Assembly: GCA_902362865.1 (NCBI GenBank)
Contig: CABIYE010000001.1
Span: forward strand, 417,318 to 481,317
Reading direction: 5' to 3'
Origin: Clostridiaceae bacterium
GTDB taxonomy: Bacteria > Bacillota > Clostridia > Lachnospirales > Lachnospiraceae
DNA length: 64,000 nucleotides
The translations under genes were made by a program, and so were the position numbers. Under the pieces are notes generated by a model that saw only the letters and a program-made list of their open reading frames with translations, was not told the origin of the DNA and ran no database searches. Below are positions 35,665-44,787 of the stretch, piece after piece (within the stretch, counting starts at the first letter, position 1; each line of letters starts with the position of its first letter).

Positions 35665-35716
35665 CCGCCTAAAGTGGTGTCCCCAATTGATTTTTTTACG
35701 GAGATTAGGGAAAGTT

Positions 35717-37216
35717 ATGATGGAAATTATCTGCAATAATGAATTATATACCTATAATGTTTATCATATTGCGAAGGCGTTTTTTCCGGCGGAAGAGGTG
35801 CGCCAGCAGGTAGACCGGGAGTCGGGGATGGTAGTCTGTGTCACATTGCCGGATGGACAGAAGATTATGCTTCCTGAACAGGAGATGAGAAGCAGGCTAC
35901 GGGCTTTTGGCGATGGTGAGGTGCGCAAGCTTTGTAAATATACGGTGGACTGTTGGCTGTATGACAGGTTCAAAGAATATACGGGGCAGGTGCTTTCCTG
36001 GGGAATCCTTACGGGGGTGCGTCCTACGAAGATTGCTATGCAGAAGGTGGAAGAAGGGATGGGGGCGGAGGAATTCGTGTCCTGGTTCCGGAAGGATTCG
36101 CTGGTTAGTGAGAGAAAGGCGAGGCTGGCATATGAGATTGCTCTTCGGGAGAAGGATATCTTAAGTCCGCTGGATTATCGGGATGGGTACAGCCTCTATG
36201 TGGGAATCCCTTTTTGCCCGTCGGTGTGCAGCTATTGTTCTTTCAGTTCCGGCTCCATTGTGGAATGGAAGGATTGGGTGGAGTCCTATCTGGATGCATT
36301 GTGCAAGGAGATTCGATTTGTCGGAGAGAAGTCAGAAACGAAGAAGCTGAATACGATTTACATTGGCGGAGGTACGCCGACGACATTGACGGCTGAGCAG
36401 TTAGAGCGGCTGCTTACCTGCATAGACGAGACGTTTTCCAGGAGAGATTTGTTGGAATATACCGTGGAAGCGGGGCGCCCGGACAGCATTACCGAAGAGA
36501 AGCTGAGAGTATTAAGGGCGCATGGGATTACCCGGATTTCCATTAATCCTCAGACCATGCAGCAGAAAACGCTGGATTTGATTGGAAGAAAACATACGGT
36601 GGGAGATATTTGCCGTGTCTATGAGATGGCAAGAATACTAGGCTTTGACAATATTAATATGGATTTGATTGCAGGACTTCCGGGAGAACGGATTGCGGAT
36701 ATGGAAGATACCTTGAGACAGATAAGAGAAATGTCCCCGGACAGTCTAACGGTGCATTCTCTTGCAATTAAGCGTGCAGCGAAGATGGGCCGCGAGAAGT
36801 CGGAAACAGGATATATTAAAGATTTGGCAGAACTAACAGAGCATCCGGAAGAGATGGCAAAAGAGCTGTCTGCCATGATAGAAGCGGCACATGAGACAGC
36901 GGAGAAGATGAGGCTTTTGCCTTATTATCTGTATCGCCAAAAGAATATTGCCGGAAATTTTGAAAATGTTGGTTATGCAAAGGTTGACAAAGCCGGAATA
37001 TACAATATACTTATTATGGAAGAAAAGCAGTCCATTGTTGCTGCAGGAGCAGGTGCGTCCACAAAGATTGTGCTGGATAAGCCGATGATAGTCCCGGGCA
37101 GTAAAAACGGCAGAAAGACAACATTGATGCGGGTAGAAAATGTAAAGGATATTCGAGCATACATTTCCCGTATTGATGAAATGATAGAGCGAAAAGGAGA
37201 ATGGTTATGGCATTAA
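35717..37216 (+). CDS. hemZ: Coproporphyrinogen dehydrogenase-like radical SAM protein HemZ
   Basis: 499 aa. HemN-related radical-SAM protein of the HemZ type. An N-terminal domain of about 150 residues precedes the radical-SAM motif CPSVCSYC (Cys167, 171, 174) and the conserved IYIGGGTPTTL. It may oxidise coproporphyrinogen III or act in heme trafficking; enzymes of this group are weakly characterised and the fourth Cys of HemN (CxxCxC) is absent (CSYCSF). I start at ATG 35717, after AGGGAAAG; the frame upstream only crosses the palindrome. It overlaps hisS by 10 bp, so the two are translationally coupled. Confidence 0.88.
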   Translation: MMEIICNNELYTYNVYHIAKAFFPAEEVRQQVDRESGMVVCVTLPDGQKIMLPEQEMRSRLRAFGDGEVRKLCKYTVDCWLYDRFKEYTGQVLSWGILTGVRPTKIAMQKVEEGMGAEEFVSWFRKDSLVSERKARLAYEIALREKDILSPLDYRDGYSLYVGIPFCPSVCSYCSFSSGSIVEWKDWVESYLDALCKEIRFVGEKSETKKLNTIYIGGGTPTTLTAEQLERLLTCIDETFSRRDLLEYTVEAGRPDSITEEKLRVLRAHGITRISINPQTMQQKTLDLIGRKHTVGDICRVYEMARILGFDNINMDLIAGLPGERIADMEDTLRQIREMSPDSLTVHSLAIKRAAKMGREKSETGYIKDLAELTEHPEEMAKELSAMIEAAHETAEKMRLLPYYLYRQKNIAGNFENVGYAKVDKAGIYNILIMEEKQSIVAAGAGASTKIVLDKPMIVPGSKNGRKTTLMRVENVKDIRAYISRIDEMIERKGEWLWH

Positions 37217-38472
37217 AGAAAAAACCGGTCACAGGGATGAAGGATATGCTTCCAAAGGAAATGGAAATCCGCGATTATGTGATTCACCTGATTAAAGAGA
37301 CTTATAAGGCTTACGGGTTCTCTTCCATGGAGACTCCGTGTGTGGAGCATATTGAAAATCTTTGCAGCAAACAGGGCGGAGATAATGAAAAGCTGATTTT
37401 TAAGATTCTGAAGCGTGGTGAGAAGCTGAAAATTGACGAGGCGAAGGAGGAAGCCGATTTGGTGGACGGAGGTCTTCGTTATGATCTGACGGTTCCCCTT
37501 GCCAGATATTATGCAAACCATGCCAATGAGCTTCCGTCTCCTTTCAAGGCGATGCAGATTGGTAACGTGTGGCGTGCAGACCGACCTCAGAGAGGGCGGT
37601 TCCGCCAGTTTATGCAGTGTGATATTGATATTCTGGGCGAGGCTGGGAATCTTGCGGAGATAGAGCTGATTCTGGCTACCACGGCGATGCTGGGTAAGCT
37701 GAACTTTAAGAATTTTACCGTATGTATTAATGACCGGAACATTCTGAAAGCGATGGCGGCATACTGCGGATTTAAAGAAGAAGATTACGATGAAGTATTT
37801 ATCGTTCTGGATAAGATGGACAAGATTGGCAGGGACGGCGTTGCGGCAGAGCTGATTCAGATGGGCTATGCTAAAGAAAATGTAGACACCTACCTGGGGC
37901 TGTTTGATGAAGTGGCACCGGACGTGTCCGGAATCCGTTATCTGAAGGAGAAATTGGGCGACTATTTAAAGAGTGAGACCGCAGATGGCATGGAGACAAT
38001 TATTTCCAGCGTGGAAGCGGCAAAGGAGGCAGAATTCGGAATCCGGTTCGACCCGACGCTGGTGAGAGGGCAGTCTTACTATACCGGAACCATTTTTGAG
38101 GTTACGATGGACGATTTCGGCGGCTCCGTAGCGGGAGGCGGCCGTTATGATAAGATGATTGGGAAATTTACCGGGCAGGATACCCCTGCATGTGGATTTT
38201 CTATTGGGTTTGAAAGGATTGTTATGCTGCTTCTGGAAAATGGCTACGAAGTGCCGGGAGGCAGGAGGAAGAAAGCTTACCTGATTGAAAAGAAAATGCC
38301 AAAAGAGGGTATGCTAAAGGTGCTTTCCCTTGCGAGAGCAGACAGAGAGAATGGTTATCAGACCATGATTGCCAATATGAAGAAGAATAAGAAGTTCCAG
38401 AAGGAACAGCTTGAGGCGGACGGATATACGGAAATTGTGGATTGCTATGCGGATTCCGTAGATCGTTTATAG
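37207..38472 (+). CDS. hisS: Histidine--tRNA ligase
   Basis: 421 aa. Class II synthetase charging tRNA-His. Motif 1 region is GMKDMLPKEMEIRDYV, motif 2 is around RPQRGRFRQFMQCDIDILGE, the histidine-specific block is FDPTLVRGQSYYTG, and motif 3 is GFSIGFERIVMLL. The anticodon-binding end (AYLIEKKMPKEGML to SVDRL) is short and diverged compared with Bacillus HisS, though total length is normal. I start at ATG 37207, with AAAGGAGA at eight bases, inside the end of hemZ. aspS follows 46 bp later, a common pairing. Confidence 0.93.
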   Translation: MALKKKPVTGMKDMLPKEMEIRDYVIHLIKETYKAYGFSSMETPCVEHIENLCSKQGGDNEKLIFKILKRGEKLKIDEAKEEADLVDGGLRYDLTVPLARYYANHANELPSPFKAMQIGNVWRADRPQRGRFRQFMQCDIDILGEAGNLAEIELILATTAMLGKLNFKNFTVCINDRNILKAMAAYCGFKEEDYDEVFIVLDKMDKIGRDGVAAELIQMGYAKENVDTYLGLFDEVAPDVSGIRYLKEKLGDYLKSETADGMETIISSVEAAKEAEFGIRFDPTLVRGQSYYTGTIFEVTMDDFGGSVAGGGRYDKMIGKFTGQDTPACGFSIGFERIVMLLLENGYEVPGGRRKKAYLIEKKMPKEGMLKVLSLARADRENGYQTMIANMKKNKKFQKEQLEADGYTEIVDCYADSVDRL

Positions 38473-38518
38473 GCAGAAGAATCAGAGAAATCTTAAGAGA
38501 ATAAAGGAGAGAAATATC

Positions 38519-40309
38519 ATGGCAGAATCAATGCAGGGATTAAAAAGAACCCACCGCTGCGGGGAGCTTTCTGTAGCAAATGTGGATGAAACAGTAACCA
38601 TCATGGGATGGGTGCAGAAGAATCGTAATAAAGGCGGATTGGTCTTTGTAGATGTAAGGGACCGCTCCGGTATCATTCAGGTTGTATTTGAGGAGGGAAA
38701 GGCAGATGCAGCTTTGATTGAGAAAGCGGCGAAGCTTCGGGCAGAATTTGTGGTTGCTGTTGTGGGAACGGTTGCGAGACGTTCCGGTGCAGTCAATGAG
38801 AATCTGGCGACAGGAGAGATAGAGTTGATTCCCGAGCAGTTACGTATTCTGTCCGAATCAGAGACGCCTCCTTTCCCGATTGAGGAAAATTCCAAGACGA
38901 AGGAAGAAGTGCGTCTGAAATATCGTTATCTGGATCTTAGAAGGCCGGATTTGCAGCGCAATCTGATGATGCGCAGTAAAGTGGCTACACTTACCAGACA
39001 GTTCCTGGCAGAAGAAGGATTTCTTGAAATCGAGACGCCGGTGCTGATAGGAAGCACGCCGGAAGGAGCCAGAGATTATCTGGTGCCCAGCCGGATTCAT
39101 CAGGGACATTTTTATGCGCTTCCCCAGTCGCCGCAGCTTTTTAAGCAGCTTCTGATGTGTTCCGGTTATGACCGTTATTTCCAGATTGCAAAATGTTTCC
39201 GTGACGAGGATCTTCGTGCAGACCGGCAGCCGGAATTTACCCAGATTGATATGGAACTTTCTTTTGTGGACGTGGATGATGTAATTGACGTCAATGAAAG
39301 ACTGTTGGCGAAGTTATTTAAAGAAGTGCTCGGTGTGGAAGTGTCTTTGCCAATCCCGAGAATGACTTGGCAGGAGGCAATGGACCGCTACGGCTCTGAC
39401 AAGCCGGATATCCGTTTTGGCATGGAGCTTCAGAATGTGACAGAGACGGTGAAGAACTGCGAGTTTGTTGTATTTAAAAATGCCATTGAAAATGGCGGGA
39501 CTGTTCGTGGCATTAACGCCAAAGGACAGGGAGGAATGCCAAGAAAGAAAATTGACAAATTGGTATCTTTTGCAAAGGATTACGGCGCAAAAGGACTTGC
39601 TTATATTGCAATCCAGGAGGATGGCACGGTAAAATCTTCCTTCGCCAAATTCATGAAGGACGAAGAGATGGATGCCCTGATTGCAGCCATGGATGGAGAA
39701 AAGGGAGACCTTCTGCTTTTTGCGGCAGATAAAAATAAAGTAGTCTGGGATGTGCTGGGTGCGCTGCGTCTGGAGCTTGCCCGCCAGATGGAACTTCTGG
39801 ATAAGAGTGAATATAAGTTCCTCTGGATTACAGAATTTCCGCTTCTTGAGTGGAGTGAGGAACAGAACCGTTTTACGGCAATGCATCATCCGTTTACCAT
39901 GCCGATGGAAGAGGATCTGCAGTATATTGACAGTGACCCGGGACGTGTCCGCGCAAAGGCGTATGATATTACACTGAACGGAAATGAGATCGGCGGCGGA
40001 AGCGTGCGTATTTTTAATCCGGAGATTCAGAGTAAGATGTTCGAGGTTCTCGGGTTTACTCCGGAGCAGGCACAGGAACAGTTTGGTTTCCTTCTGACTG
40101 CATTCAAATATGGAGTGCCGCCCCATGCCGGACTGGCATATGGACTCGACCGTCTGGTTATGCTGATGGCAAAAGAGGACAGTATTCGTGACGTCATTGC
40201 CTTCCCGAAGGTAAAAGACGCTTCCGATCTGATGACAGAAGCGCCAACCAGAGTGGATCAGAAACAGCTTGACGAACTGGGGCTTGCTGTGGTAGAGGAA
40301 GAAGAGTAG
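38519..40309 (+). CDS. aspS: Aspartate--tRNA ligase
   Basis: 596 aa, the long bacterial form. N-terminal OB-fold anticodon domain (GWVQKNRNKGGLVFVDVRD), class II motif 1 around FLEIETPVL, motif 2 at FRDEDLRADRQPEFTQID, the inserted GAD domain in the middle (about residues 285-420), and motif 3 GLAYGLDRLVMLM. It may be discriminating or non-discriminating (charging tRNA-Asn too); the sequence alone does not settle this. AAAGGAGA precedes the ATG. It ends the apt-relA operon; a multi-hairpin element follows at once. Confidence 0.95.
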   Translation: MAESMQGLKRTHRCGELSVANVDETVTIMGWVQKNRNKGGLVFVDVRDRSGIIQVVFEEGKADAALIEKAAKLRAEFVVAVVGTVARRSGAVNENLATGEIELIPEQLRILSESETPPFPIEENSKTKEEVRLKYRYLDLRRPDLQRNLMMRSKVATLTRQFLAEEGFLEIETPVLIGSTPEGARDYLVPSRIHQGHFYALPQSPQLFKQLLMCSGYDRYFQIAKCFRDEDLRADRQPEFTQIDMELSFVDVDDVIDVNERLLAKLFKEVLGVEVSLPIPRMTWQEAMDRYGSDKPDIRFGMELQNVTETVKNCEFVVFKNAIENGGTVRGINAKGQGGMPRKKIDKLVSFAKDYGAKGLAYIAIQEDGTVKSSFAKFMKDEEMDALIAAMDGEKGDLLLFAADKNKVVWDVLGALRLELARQMELLDKSEYKFLWITEFPLLEWSEEQNRFTAMHHPFTMPMEEDLQYIDSDPGRVRAKAYDITLNGNEIGGGSVRIFNPEIQSKMFEVLGFTPEQAQEQFGFLLTAFKYGVPPHAGLAYGLDRLVMLMAKEDSIRDVIAFPKVKDASDLMTEAPTRVDQKQLDELGLAVVEEEE

Positions 40310-40322
40310 CAGGCGCTATGAT

Positions 40323-40483
40323 AACAGCTCAGCGCGCGCCATTCGCAAAACGCATCTGCGATGCTTCACCGCTGCAAAAGCAGCTATTTTTGCTCATTAC
40401 CGGGCGCTAAGTTCATAATCGAATCAACTCGTTCATTCATGCAAGCATGATTCACTCGATGTTTCGATTATGGCTGAGCTGTT
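40323..40483. repeat. Multi-hairpin inverted-repeat element 2
   Basis: Outer arms AACAGCTCAGC (40323-40333) and GCTGAGCTGTT (40473-40483) are exact complements. Inside are GCATC/GATGC, GCTGC-AAAA-GCAGC, CATAATCGAA (40414-40423) with TTCGATTATG (40463-40472), and TCATGC-AA-GCATGA. Same plan and similar arm sequence (TGGCTGA-CTG) as element 1 at 13590. It starts 13 bp after aspS and may stop its transcript, though it lacks a normal T-run. With the tRNA, it fills the aspS-to-MATE gap (40310-40783); no protein gene is seen there. Confidence 0.78.
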
Positions 40484-40505
40484 GTGAAAAAAATTTAAAA
40501 AGTTG

Positions 40506-40534
40506 TTGACAAACCGATGAGTCTGTAGTATAGT
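40506..40534 (+). promoter_or_regulatory. Promoter of tRNA-Gly
   Basis: Perfect TTGACA (40506-40511), 17-bp spacer, TATAGT (40529-40534), ending 32 bp before the tRNA. Confidence 0.75.
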
Positions 40535-40566
40535 AATTATTGTTCTGAGGAACACAGTTAAGAAAT

Positions 40567-40639
40567 GCGACAGTGGCTCAGTTGGTAGAGTACGACCTTG
40601 CCAAGGTCGGGGTCGCGGGTTCGAACCCCGTCTGTCGCT
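40567..40639 (+). tRNA. tRNA-Gly (anticodon GCC)
   Basis: Cloverleaf read by eye: acceptor GCGACAG (40567-40573) pairs with CTGTCGC (40632-40638), with discriminator T at 40639. The anticodon stem CGACC/GGTCG encloses the loop TTGCCAA, giving anticodon GCC at 40600-40602. The T-loop GGTTCGAACCCC is standard. The CCA end is not encoded. It is a single tRNA with its own promoter and terminator. Confidence 0.95.
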
Positions 40640-40645
40640 CTTGGA

Positions 40646-40679
40646 AGAGATTTTCCGGTCACCGGGAAGTCTCTTTTTT
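40646..40679 (+). terminator. Terminator of tRNA-Gly
   Basis: AGAGA and CCGGT pair with TCTCT and the central CGGG region, then TTTTTT. It is followed directly by another near-perfect hairpin, TGATATAGGAAAGT / ACTTTCCCATATCA (40681-40712), upstream of the MATE gene. Confidence 0.8.
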
Positions 40680-40783
40680 ATGATATAGGAAAGTTTTTAC
40701 TTTCCCATATCACAAAACGCTCCGCAGGATGCGCATGATTTTTCAGGAATATTTAGAAACAGAATATGGAGGGTAATATAAGA

Positions 40784-42148
40784 ATGAGTGAAAAGATAGA
40801 AAAGAGTAATCCGCTGGCGACAGAGCCTGTGGGCAGATTGATTGCAAAGTTTGCGATACCGGCAATTATCAGTATGCTGGTAAGCTCGTTGTATAATATC
40901 GTAGACCAGATTTTTATCGGTCAAGGTGTTGGGATGCTTGGGAATGCGGCGACGAACATTGCCTTTCCTATATCCATTATATGTACGGCGACCGCCCTTC
41001 TTCTGGGAATCGGGAGCGCTTCTAACTTTAACCTGGAATCCGGGGCGGGCAACCGGAAACGCGCGGCAGAGATTGCCGGGACGGGGCTTTCTATGTTGGT
41101 AATCTGCGGAGTGGTAATCGCAGCGGTTGTCCTGATTTTTCTGAATCCTATTTTGCAGATATGTGGTGTAACGCCGGAGGTGCTGCCTTATGCACAGGAT
41201 TATACGGGAATCTGTGCAATCGGAATACCCTTCCTGATTCTGACAACAGGAGGAAATCATCTGATTCGGGCGGACAGAAGCCCTACATATTCCATGGTAT
41301 GTATGTTGACGGGAGCAATCATTAATACGATTTTGGACCCATTGTTTATCTTTGGCTTCCACTGGGGAATCAAGGGGGCGGCGTGGGCAACCGTTATCGG
41401 GCAGGTCATATCCGGAATGATTGTAATCGTTTATTTTGCAAGAATCCGGCATATGGAGTTGAAAAGAGAAATGTTCGCTCCCAAAGGAAGATTTTTAAAA
41501 ATGATTGTTTCCCTTGGGATGGCCTCCTGTATCAATCAGATTGCTATGGCGATTGTACAGGTTGCCATGAACAATACGCTTCGTCATTATGGGGCGGAAT
41601 CCATGTACGGCATGGATATTCCTCTGGCTTGTGTGGGCGTTATTTCTAAGGTCAACATGGTGTTTATGGCAATCTGTATCGGTATATCCCAGGGATGCCA
41701 GCCTATCTGGGGATTTAACTATGGAGCGGGCAGATATGACAGGGTGAGAGAAACTTACCGGAAAGCGGCGGCAATATCCATGACAGTGGGAATCTTATTT
41801 TTTATCTGTTTTCAATTGTTCCCGCGCCAGTTGGTCAGTATTTTCGGGAATGGGAGTGAAGAATACTTCCATTTTGCAGAAAGATATTTTAAAATATTTA
41901 TGTTCATGACTTTTATAAATGGAATACAGCCTATGTCGTCAGGGTTCTTTACGTCCATCGGCAAGGCAAAACTGGGCATCGTGGTGTCACTGACGAGGCA
42001 GGTTATTTTCCTGCTCCCGCTGATTCTTATTTTCCCATTATTCATGGGTATTGACGGGGTTATGTATGCGGGACCGATTGCGGATGCGGCAGCAGCGGCA
42101 GTGGCAATCACGCTGGCATTAAGGGAACTGAAGAAGATGAAACAATAA
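40784..42148 (+). CDS. MATE-family efflux transporter
   Basis: 454 aa, about 12 membrane helices in two similar halves. The first half starts PVGRLIAKFAIPAIISMLVSSLYNIVDQ, with the VDQIFIG motif typical of the DinF/NorM-like clostridial MATE group. These pumps export drugs or metabolites using Na+ or H+ gradients; the substrate is not readable. The start at 40784 has GGAGGG about ten bases ahead; an ATG at 40766 lacks a ribosome binding site. thyA follows 20 bp later. Confidence 0.92.
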   Translation: MSEKIEKSNPLATEPVGRLIAKFAIPAIISMLVSSLYNIVDQIFIGQGVGMLGNAATNIAFPISIICTATALLLGIGSASNFNLESGAGNRKRAAEIAGTGLSMLVICGVVIAAVVLIFLNPILQICGVTPEVLPYAQDYTGICAIGIPFLILTTGGNHLIRADRSPTYSMVCMLTGAIINTILDPLFIFGFHWGIKGAAWATVIGQVISGMIVIVYFARIRHMELKREMFAPKGRFLKMIVSLGMASCINQIAMAIVQVAMNNTLRHYGAESMYGMDIPLACVGVISKVNMVFMAICIGISQGCQPIWGFNYGAGRYDRVRETYRKAAAISMTVGILFFICFQLFPRQLVSIFGNGSEEYFHFAERYFKIFMFMTFINGIQPMSSGFFTSIGKAKLGIVVSLTRQVIFLLPLILIFPLFMGIDGVMYAGPIADAAAAAVAITLALRELKKMKQ

Positions 42149-42168
42149 TCAAGTGGAGGTTGGGTTTT

Positions 42169-43017
42169 ATGAGTTACGCAGACAAGGTTTTTATAGATAT
42201 GTGCCGTGACATTATTGATAACGGAACCAGCACAGAGGGGGAGAAGGTCCGCCCGGTATGGGAGGACGGAACCAGCGCCTATACTATTAAGAAATTCTGT
42301 GTTGTGAACCGATACGATCTGTCGAAAGAGTTCCCGGCGCTGACCCTTCGGAGGACTGCGATTAAGGGCTGTACGGATGAACTTTTGTGGATCTGGCAGA
42401 AGAAGTCTAATAATATCCATGAGTTAAAGAGTCACATCTGGGACAGTTGGGCAGATGAGAATGGTTCCATCGGCAAGGCTTATGGCTATCAGATGGGGGT
42501 GAAGCATCCGTACAAAGAGGGGATGATGGATCAGGTGGACAGAGTGATTTATGATTTGAAACATAATCCTTATAGCCGCCGGATTATGACAAATATTTAT
42601 GTGCACCAGGATTTGCATGAGATGGCGCTCTATCCCTGTGCGTACAGTATGACTTTCAATGTGACGAAGGAAGCGGGAAGTGATAAACTGACGTTGAATG
42701 GAATCCTGAATCAGCGTTCGCAGGATGTACTGACGGCAAATAACTGGAATGTATGTCAGTATGCCGTGCTGCTCCATATGCTGGCGCAGGTATGTGATAT
42801 GAAGGTGGGCGAGTTCGTGCATGTGATTGCAGACGCCCATATCTATGACCGTCATATTCCGCTGGTTGAAGAGCTGATTAGCAGAGAACCGCTCCCGGCG
42901 CCGAAGTTCTGGCTGAATCCTGAGATTAGGGATTTCTATGATTTTACGCCGGATGATGTGAAATTGATTGACTATGAGACTCATGAACAGATTCGGAACA
43001 TTCCGGTGGCAATTTAA
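42169..43017 (+). CDS. thyA: Thymidylate synthase
   Basis: 282 aa. Makes dTMP from dUMP and methylene-tetrahydrofolate, giving dihydrofolate. The catalytic Cys is in LYPCAYSMTFNV; most ThyA enzymes have PCH at this place, and Ala here fits the divergent subgroup I recall for Bacillus phi3T-like ThyA. The later blocks QRSQDVLTANNWNV (phosphate/dUMP site) and HVIADAHIYDRHI (HxY motif) are intact. The start at 42169 follows GGAGG; a TTG nine bases earlier overlaps the binding site. folA follows directly, a functional pair. Confidence 0.93.
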   Translation: MSYADKVFIDMCRDIIDNGTSTEGEKVRPVWEDGTSAYTIKKFCVVNRYDLSKEFPALTLRRTAIKGCTDELLWIWQKKSNNIHELKSHIWDSWADENGSIGKAYGYQMGVKHPYKEGMMDQVDRVIYDLKHNPYSRRIMTNIYVHQDLHEMALYPCAYSMTFNVTKEAGSDKLTLNGILNQRSQDVLTANNWNVCQYAVLLHMLAQVCDMKVGEFVHVIADAHIYDRHIPLVEELISREPLPAPKFWLNPEIRDFYDFTPDDVKLIDYETHEQIRNIPVAI

Positions 43018-43041
43018 GAAAGGTAAAAAGGGAGAAACGAT

Positions 43042-43536
43042 ATGAATATAATTGTTGCAGTGGATAAGAATTGGGCAATCGGGCTTCAGAATCGGTTACT
43101 GGTAAGTATTCCGCAGGATATGAAGTTCTTCCGGGAGACGACAACGGGGAAGACCGTGGTTATGGGAAGAAAGACTCTGGAGAGTTTTCCGGGCGGACAG
43201 CCGCTTAAGAAGAGAACGAATATTGTGCTGACGGGAAAGAAGGACTATCAGGTAAAAGATGCTGTCATTTGTCATTCTGTGGAAGAGGTGCTGAAGGAAG
43301 CCGGGAATTACGAATCGGATGATATTTATGTGATTGGCGGCGAGAGCATTTACCGGGAACTTCTGCCTTACTGTGATAAGGCATACGTGACGAAGATCGG
43401 GCATGCTTATGAGGCGGATACCTGGTTTCCCAATTTGGACGAGGATCCACAGTGGGAGATGACGAAGATCAGTGAGGAACAGACCTATTTTGATCTGGAA
43501 TATGTATTTACAGTTTATGAGCGAAAGGGAAAGTAA
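43042..43536 (+). CDS. folA: Dihydrofolate reductase
   Basis: 164 aa. Reduces dihydrofolate made by ThyA with NADPH. N-terminal IIVAVDKNWAIGLQN, the LLVSIPQDMKFFRETT segment with the catalytic Asp, VVMGRKTLESFPGG for NADPH binding, and IYVIGGESIYRELLPYCDKAYVT near the end. The gene is 24 bp after thyA. Length and all key residues are normal. Confidence 0.95.
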   Translation: MNIIVAVDKNWAIGLQNRLLVSIPQDMKFFRETTTGKTVVMGRKTLESFPGGQPLKKRTNIVLTGKKDYQVKDAVICHSVEEVLKEAGNYESDDIYVIGGESIYRELLPYCDKAYVTKIGHAYEADTWFPNLDEDPQWEMTKISEEQTYFDLEYVFTVYERKGK

Positions 43537-43545
43537 TTTAAACAA

Positions 43546-44787
43546 ATGAGGATACTAAGTATTACAGCACAGAAGCCGGACAGTACCGGAAGCGGCGTGT
43601 ATTTGACAGAGCTGGTGAAAGGATTCGCCCGACAGGGACATGAGCAGGCGGTGACGGCAGGCGTTTATCAGGAAGACCGGACGGTGTTCCCGGACGGGGT
43701 GGAATTCTATCCGGTATATTTTTGTACGGAGGAGTTGCCTTTTCCCATTGCGGGCATGTCGGACGAGATGCCTTATGAAAGCACGGTTTACGGGCAGATG
43801 ACGGCAGAGATGGTTAGGCAGTTTAAGGAAACCTTTGCGGCGCATATCAAGGAAGCAGTGGAAAGCTTTGGGCCGGATTTGATTATCTGCCATCACCTGT
43901 ATCTTCTTACGGCACTGGTGAAGGACATGTTCCCCCGGCGCAAGGTGTATGGTTTCTGTCACAATACGGATCTGAGGCAGATGGAGAAGACGCCGCTGGA
44001 ACGGAAATTTATCAGAAAGCAGATACAGAAGCTGGATGCAATTTTTGCTCTCCATGAAGAGCAGAGAGAAGAAATTATCCGCATATATGATGTGGACAGA
44101 GAGAGAATCCGAATTGCGGGAACCGGATTCAACAGCAGTGTTTTTTATCCGGAACGGCCGGAAAGAGATGGGAAGCTGCGCCTGATATTTGCCGGAAAGC
44201 TGTCGGAAAAAAAGGGAGTTATTAGTCTTCTTAGATGTCTGAGGCATCTTCCGTGGGAATCGGGGAAGATGGAGCTTCTTCTGGCAGGCGGCTATGGAAA
44301 TGAAGAGGAATATGCGCAGATAAAACAGTTGGCGGGGGAAGCTCCCTGTCCGGTTCATTTTCTGGGACGCATTTCCCAGGAAGAGCTGGCAAAAGCATAC
44401 AATAGAAGTGATATCTTTGTATTGCCCTCTTTCTTTGACGGGATGCCCCTTACGATGATTGAGGCGATGGCATGCGGGGACAAGGTAGTCATTACAGAAC
44501 TTCCGGGAATCCGACCCTGGGTGGAGGAGCATGTTCCCGGCGCCCCGGTGTTTTTCGTGGAGCCGCCGCAGATGCGTAATACGGATGAACCGGTACGGGA
44601 AGCTTTGCCGGAGTTTGAGAAAAGGCTTGCAGAGAAAATTGTGGAATGTGCGGCGATGAAGGATATGGGTCAGCCGGATCTTAGCCGGGTATCCTGGGAG
44701 AATGTCTGCCGTACGGTTTTGGAAGAATATGGTAAAAAAGGAACCGGGAATATAGGAAGGGACGAGGAAGAAGGATATGTTTATTGA
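43546..44787 (+). CDS. Glycosyltransferase family 4/1-like protein
   Basis: 413 aa. Two Rossmann-like halves of a GT-B enzyme. The N-terminal half has the substrate loop DSTGSGVYLTELVKGFARQGH. The C-terminal half has the donor-site pattern LIFAGKLSEKKGVISLL, FLGRISQEELAKAYNRSDIFVLPSFFDGMPLTMIEAMACG, with the EX7E-like Glu pair. Donor and acceptor are unknown; such genes make glycolipids or surface glycans. A weak AAAGGGA precedes the ATG, nine bp after folA, and it overlaps the PHP gene by 11 bp. Confidence 0.88.
   Translation: MRILSITAQKPDSTGSGVYLTELVKGFARQGHEQAVTAGVYQEDRTVFPDGVEFYPVYFCTEELPFPIAGMSDEMPYESTVYGQMTAEMVRQFKETFAAHIKEAVESFGPDLIICHHLYLLTALVKDMFPRRKVYGFCHNTDLRQMEKTPLERKFIRKQIQKLDAIFALHEEQREEIIRIYDVDRERIRIAGTGFNSSVFYPERPERDGKLRLIFAGKLSEKKGVISLLRCLRHLPWESGKMELLLAGGYGNEEEYAQIKQLAGEAPCPVHFLGRISQEELAKAYNRSDIFVLPSFFDGMPLTMIEAMACGDKVVITELPGIRPWVEEHVPGAPVFFVEPPQMRNTDEPVREALPEFEKRLAEKIVECAAMKDMGQPDLSRVSWENVCRTVLEEYGKKGTGNIGRDEEEGYVY

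Noticed and set aside
35642..35716. N-terminal extension of hemZ
   Set aside because: It is a translation of the palindrome; the family start pattern fits the ATG at 35717.
38270..38472. HisS truncated at its anticodon-binding domain
   Set aside because: The C-terminal domain looks short and diverged, but total length is normal and the frame ends cleanly before aspS, so I do not call it broken.
39314..40126. Long minus-strand frame opposite aspS
   Set aside because: Also antisense to a conserved gene and without a ribosome binding site or recognisable domains.
40567..40639. tRNA-Gly as an integration (att) site
   Set aside because: No integrase, no direct repeat of the tRNA end and no foreign gene block next to it were seen.
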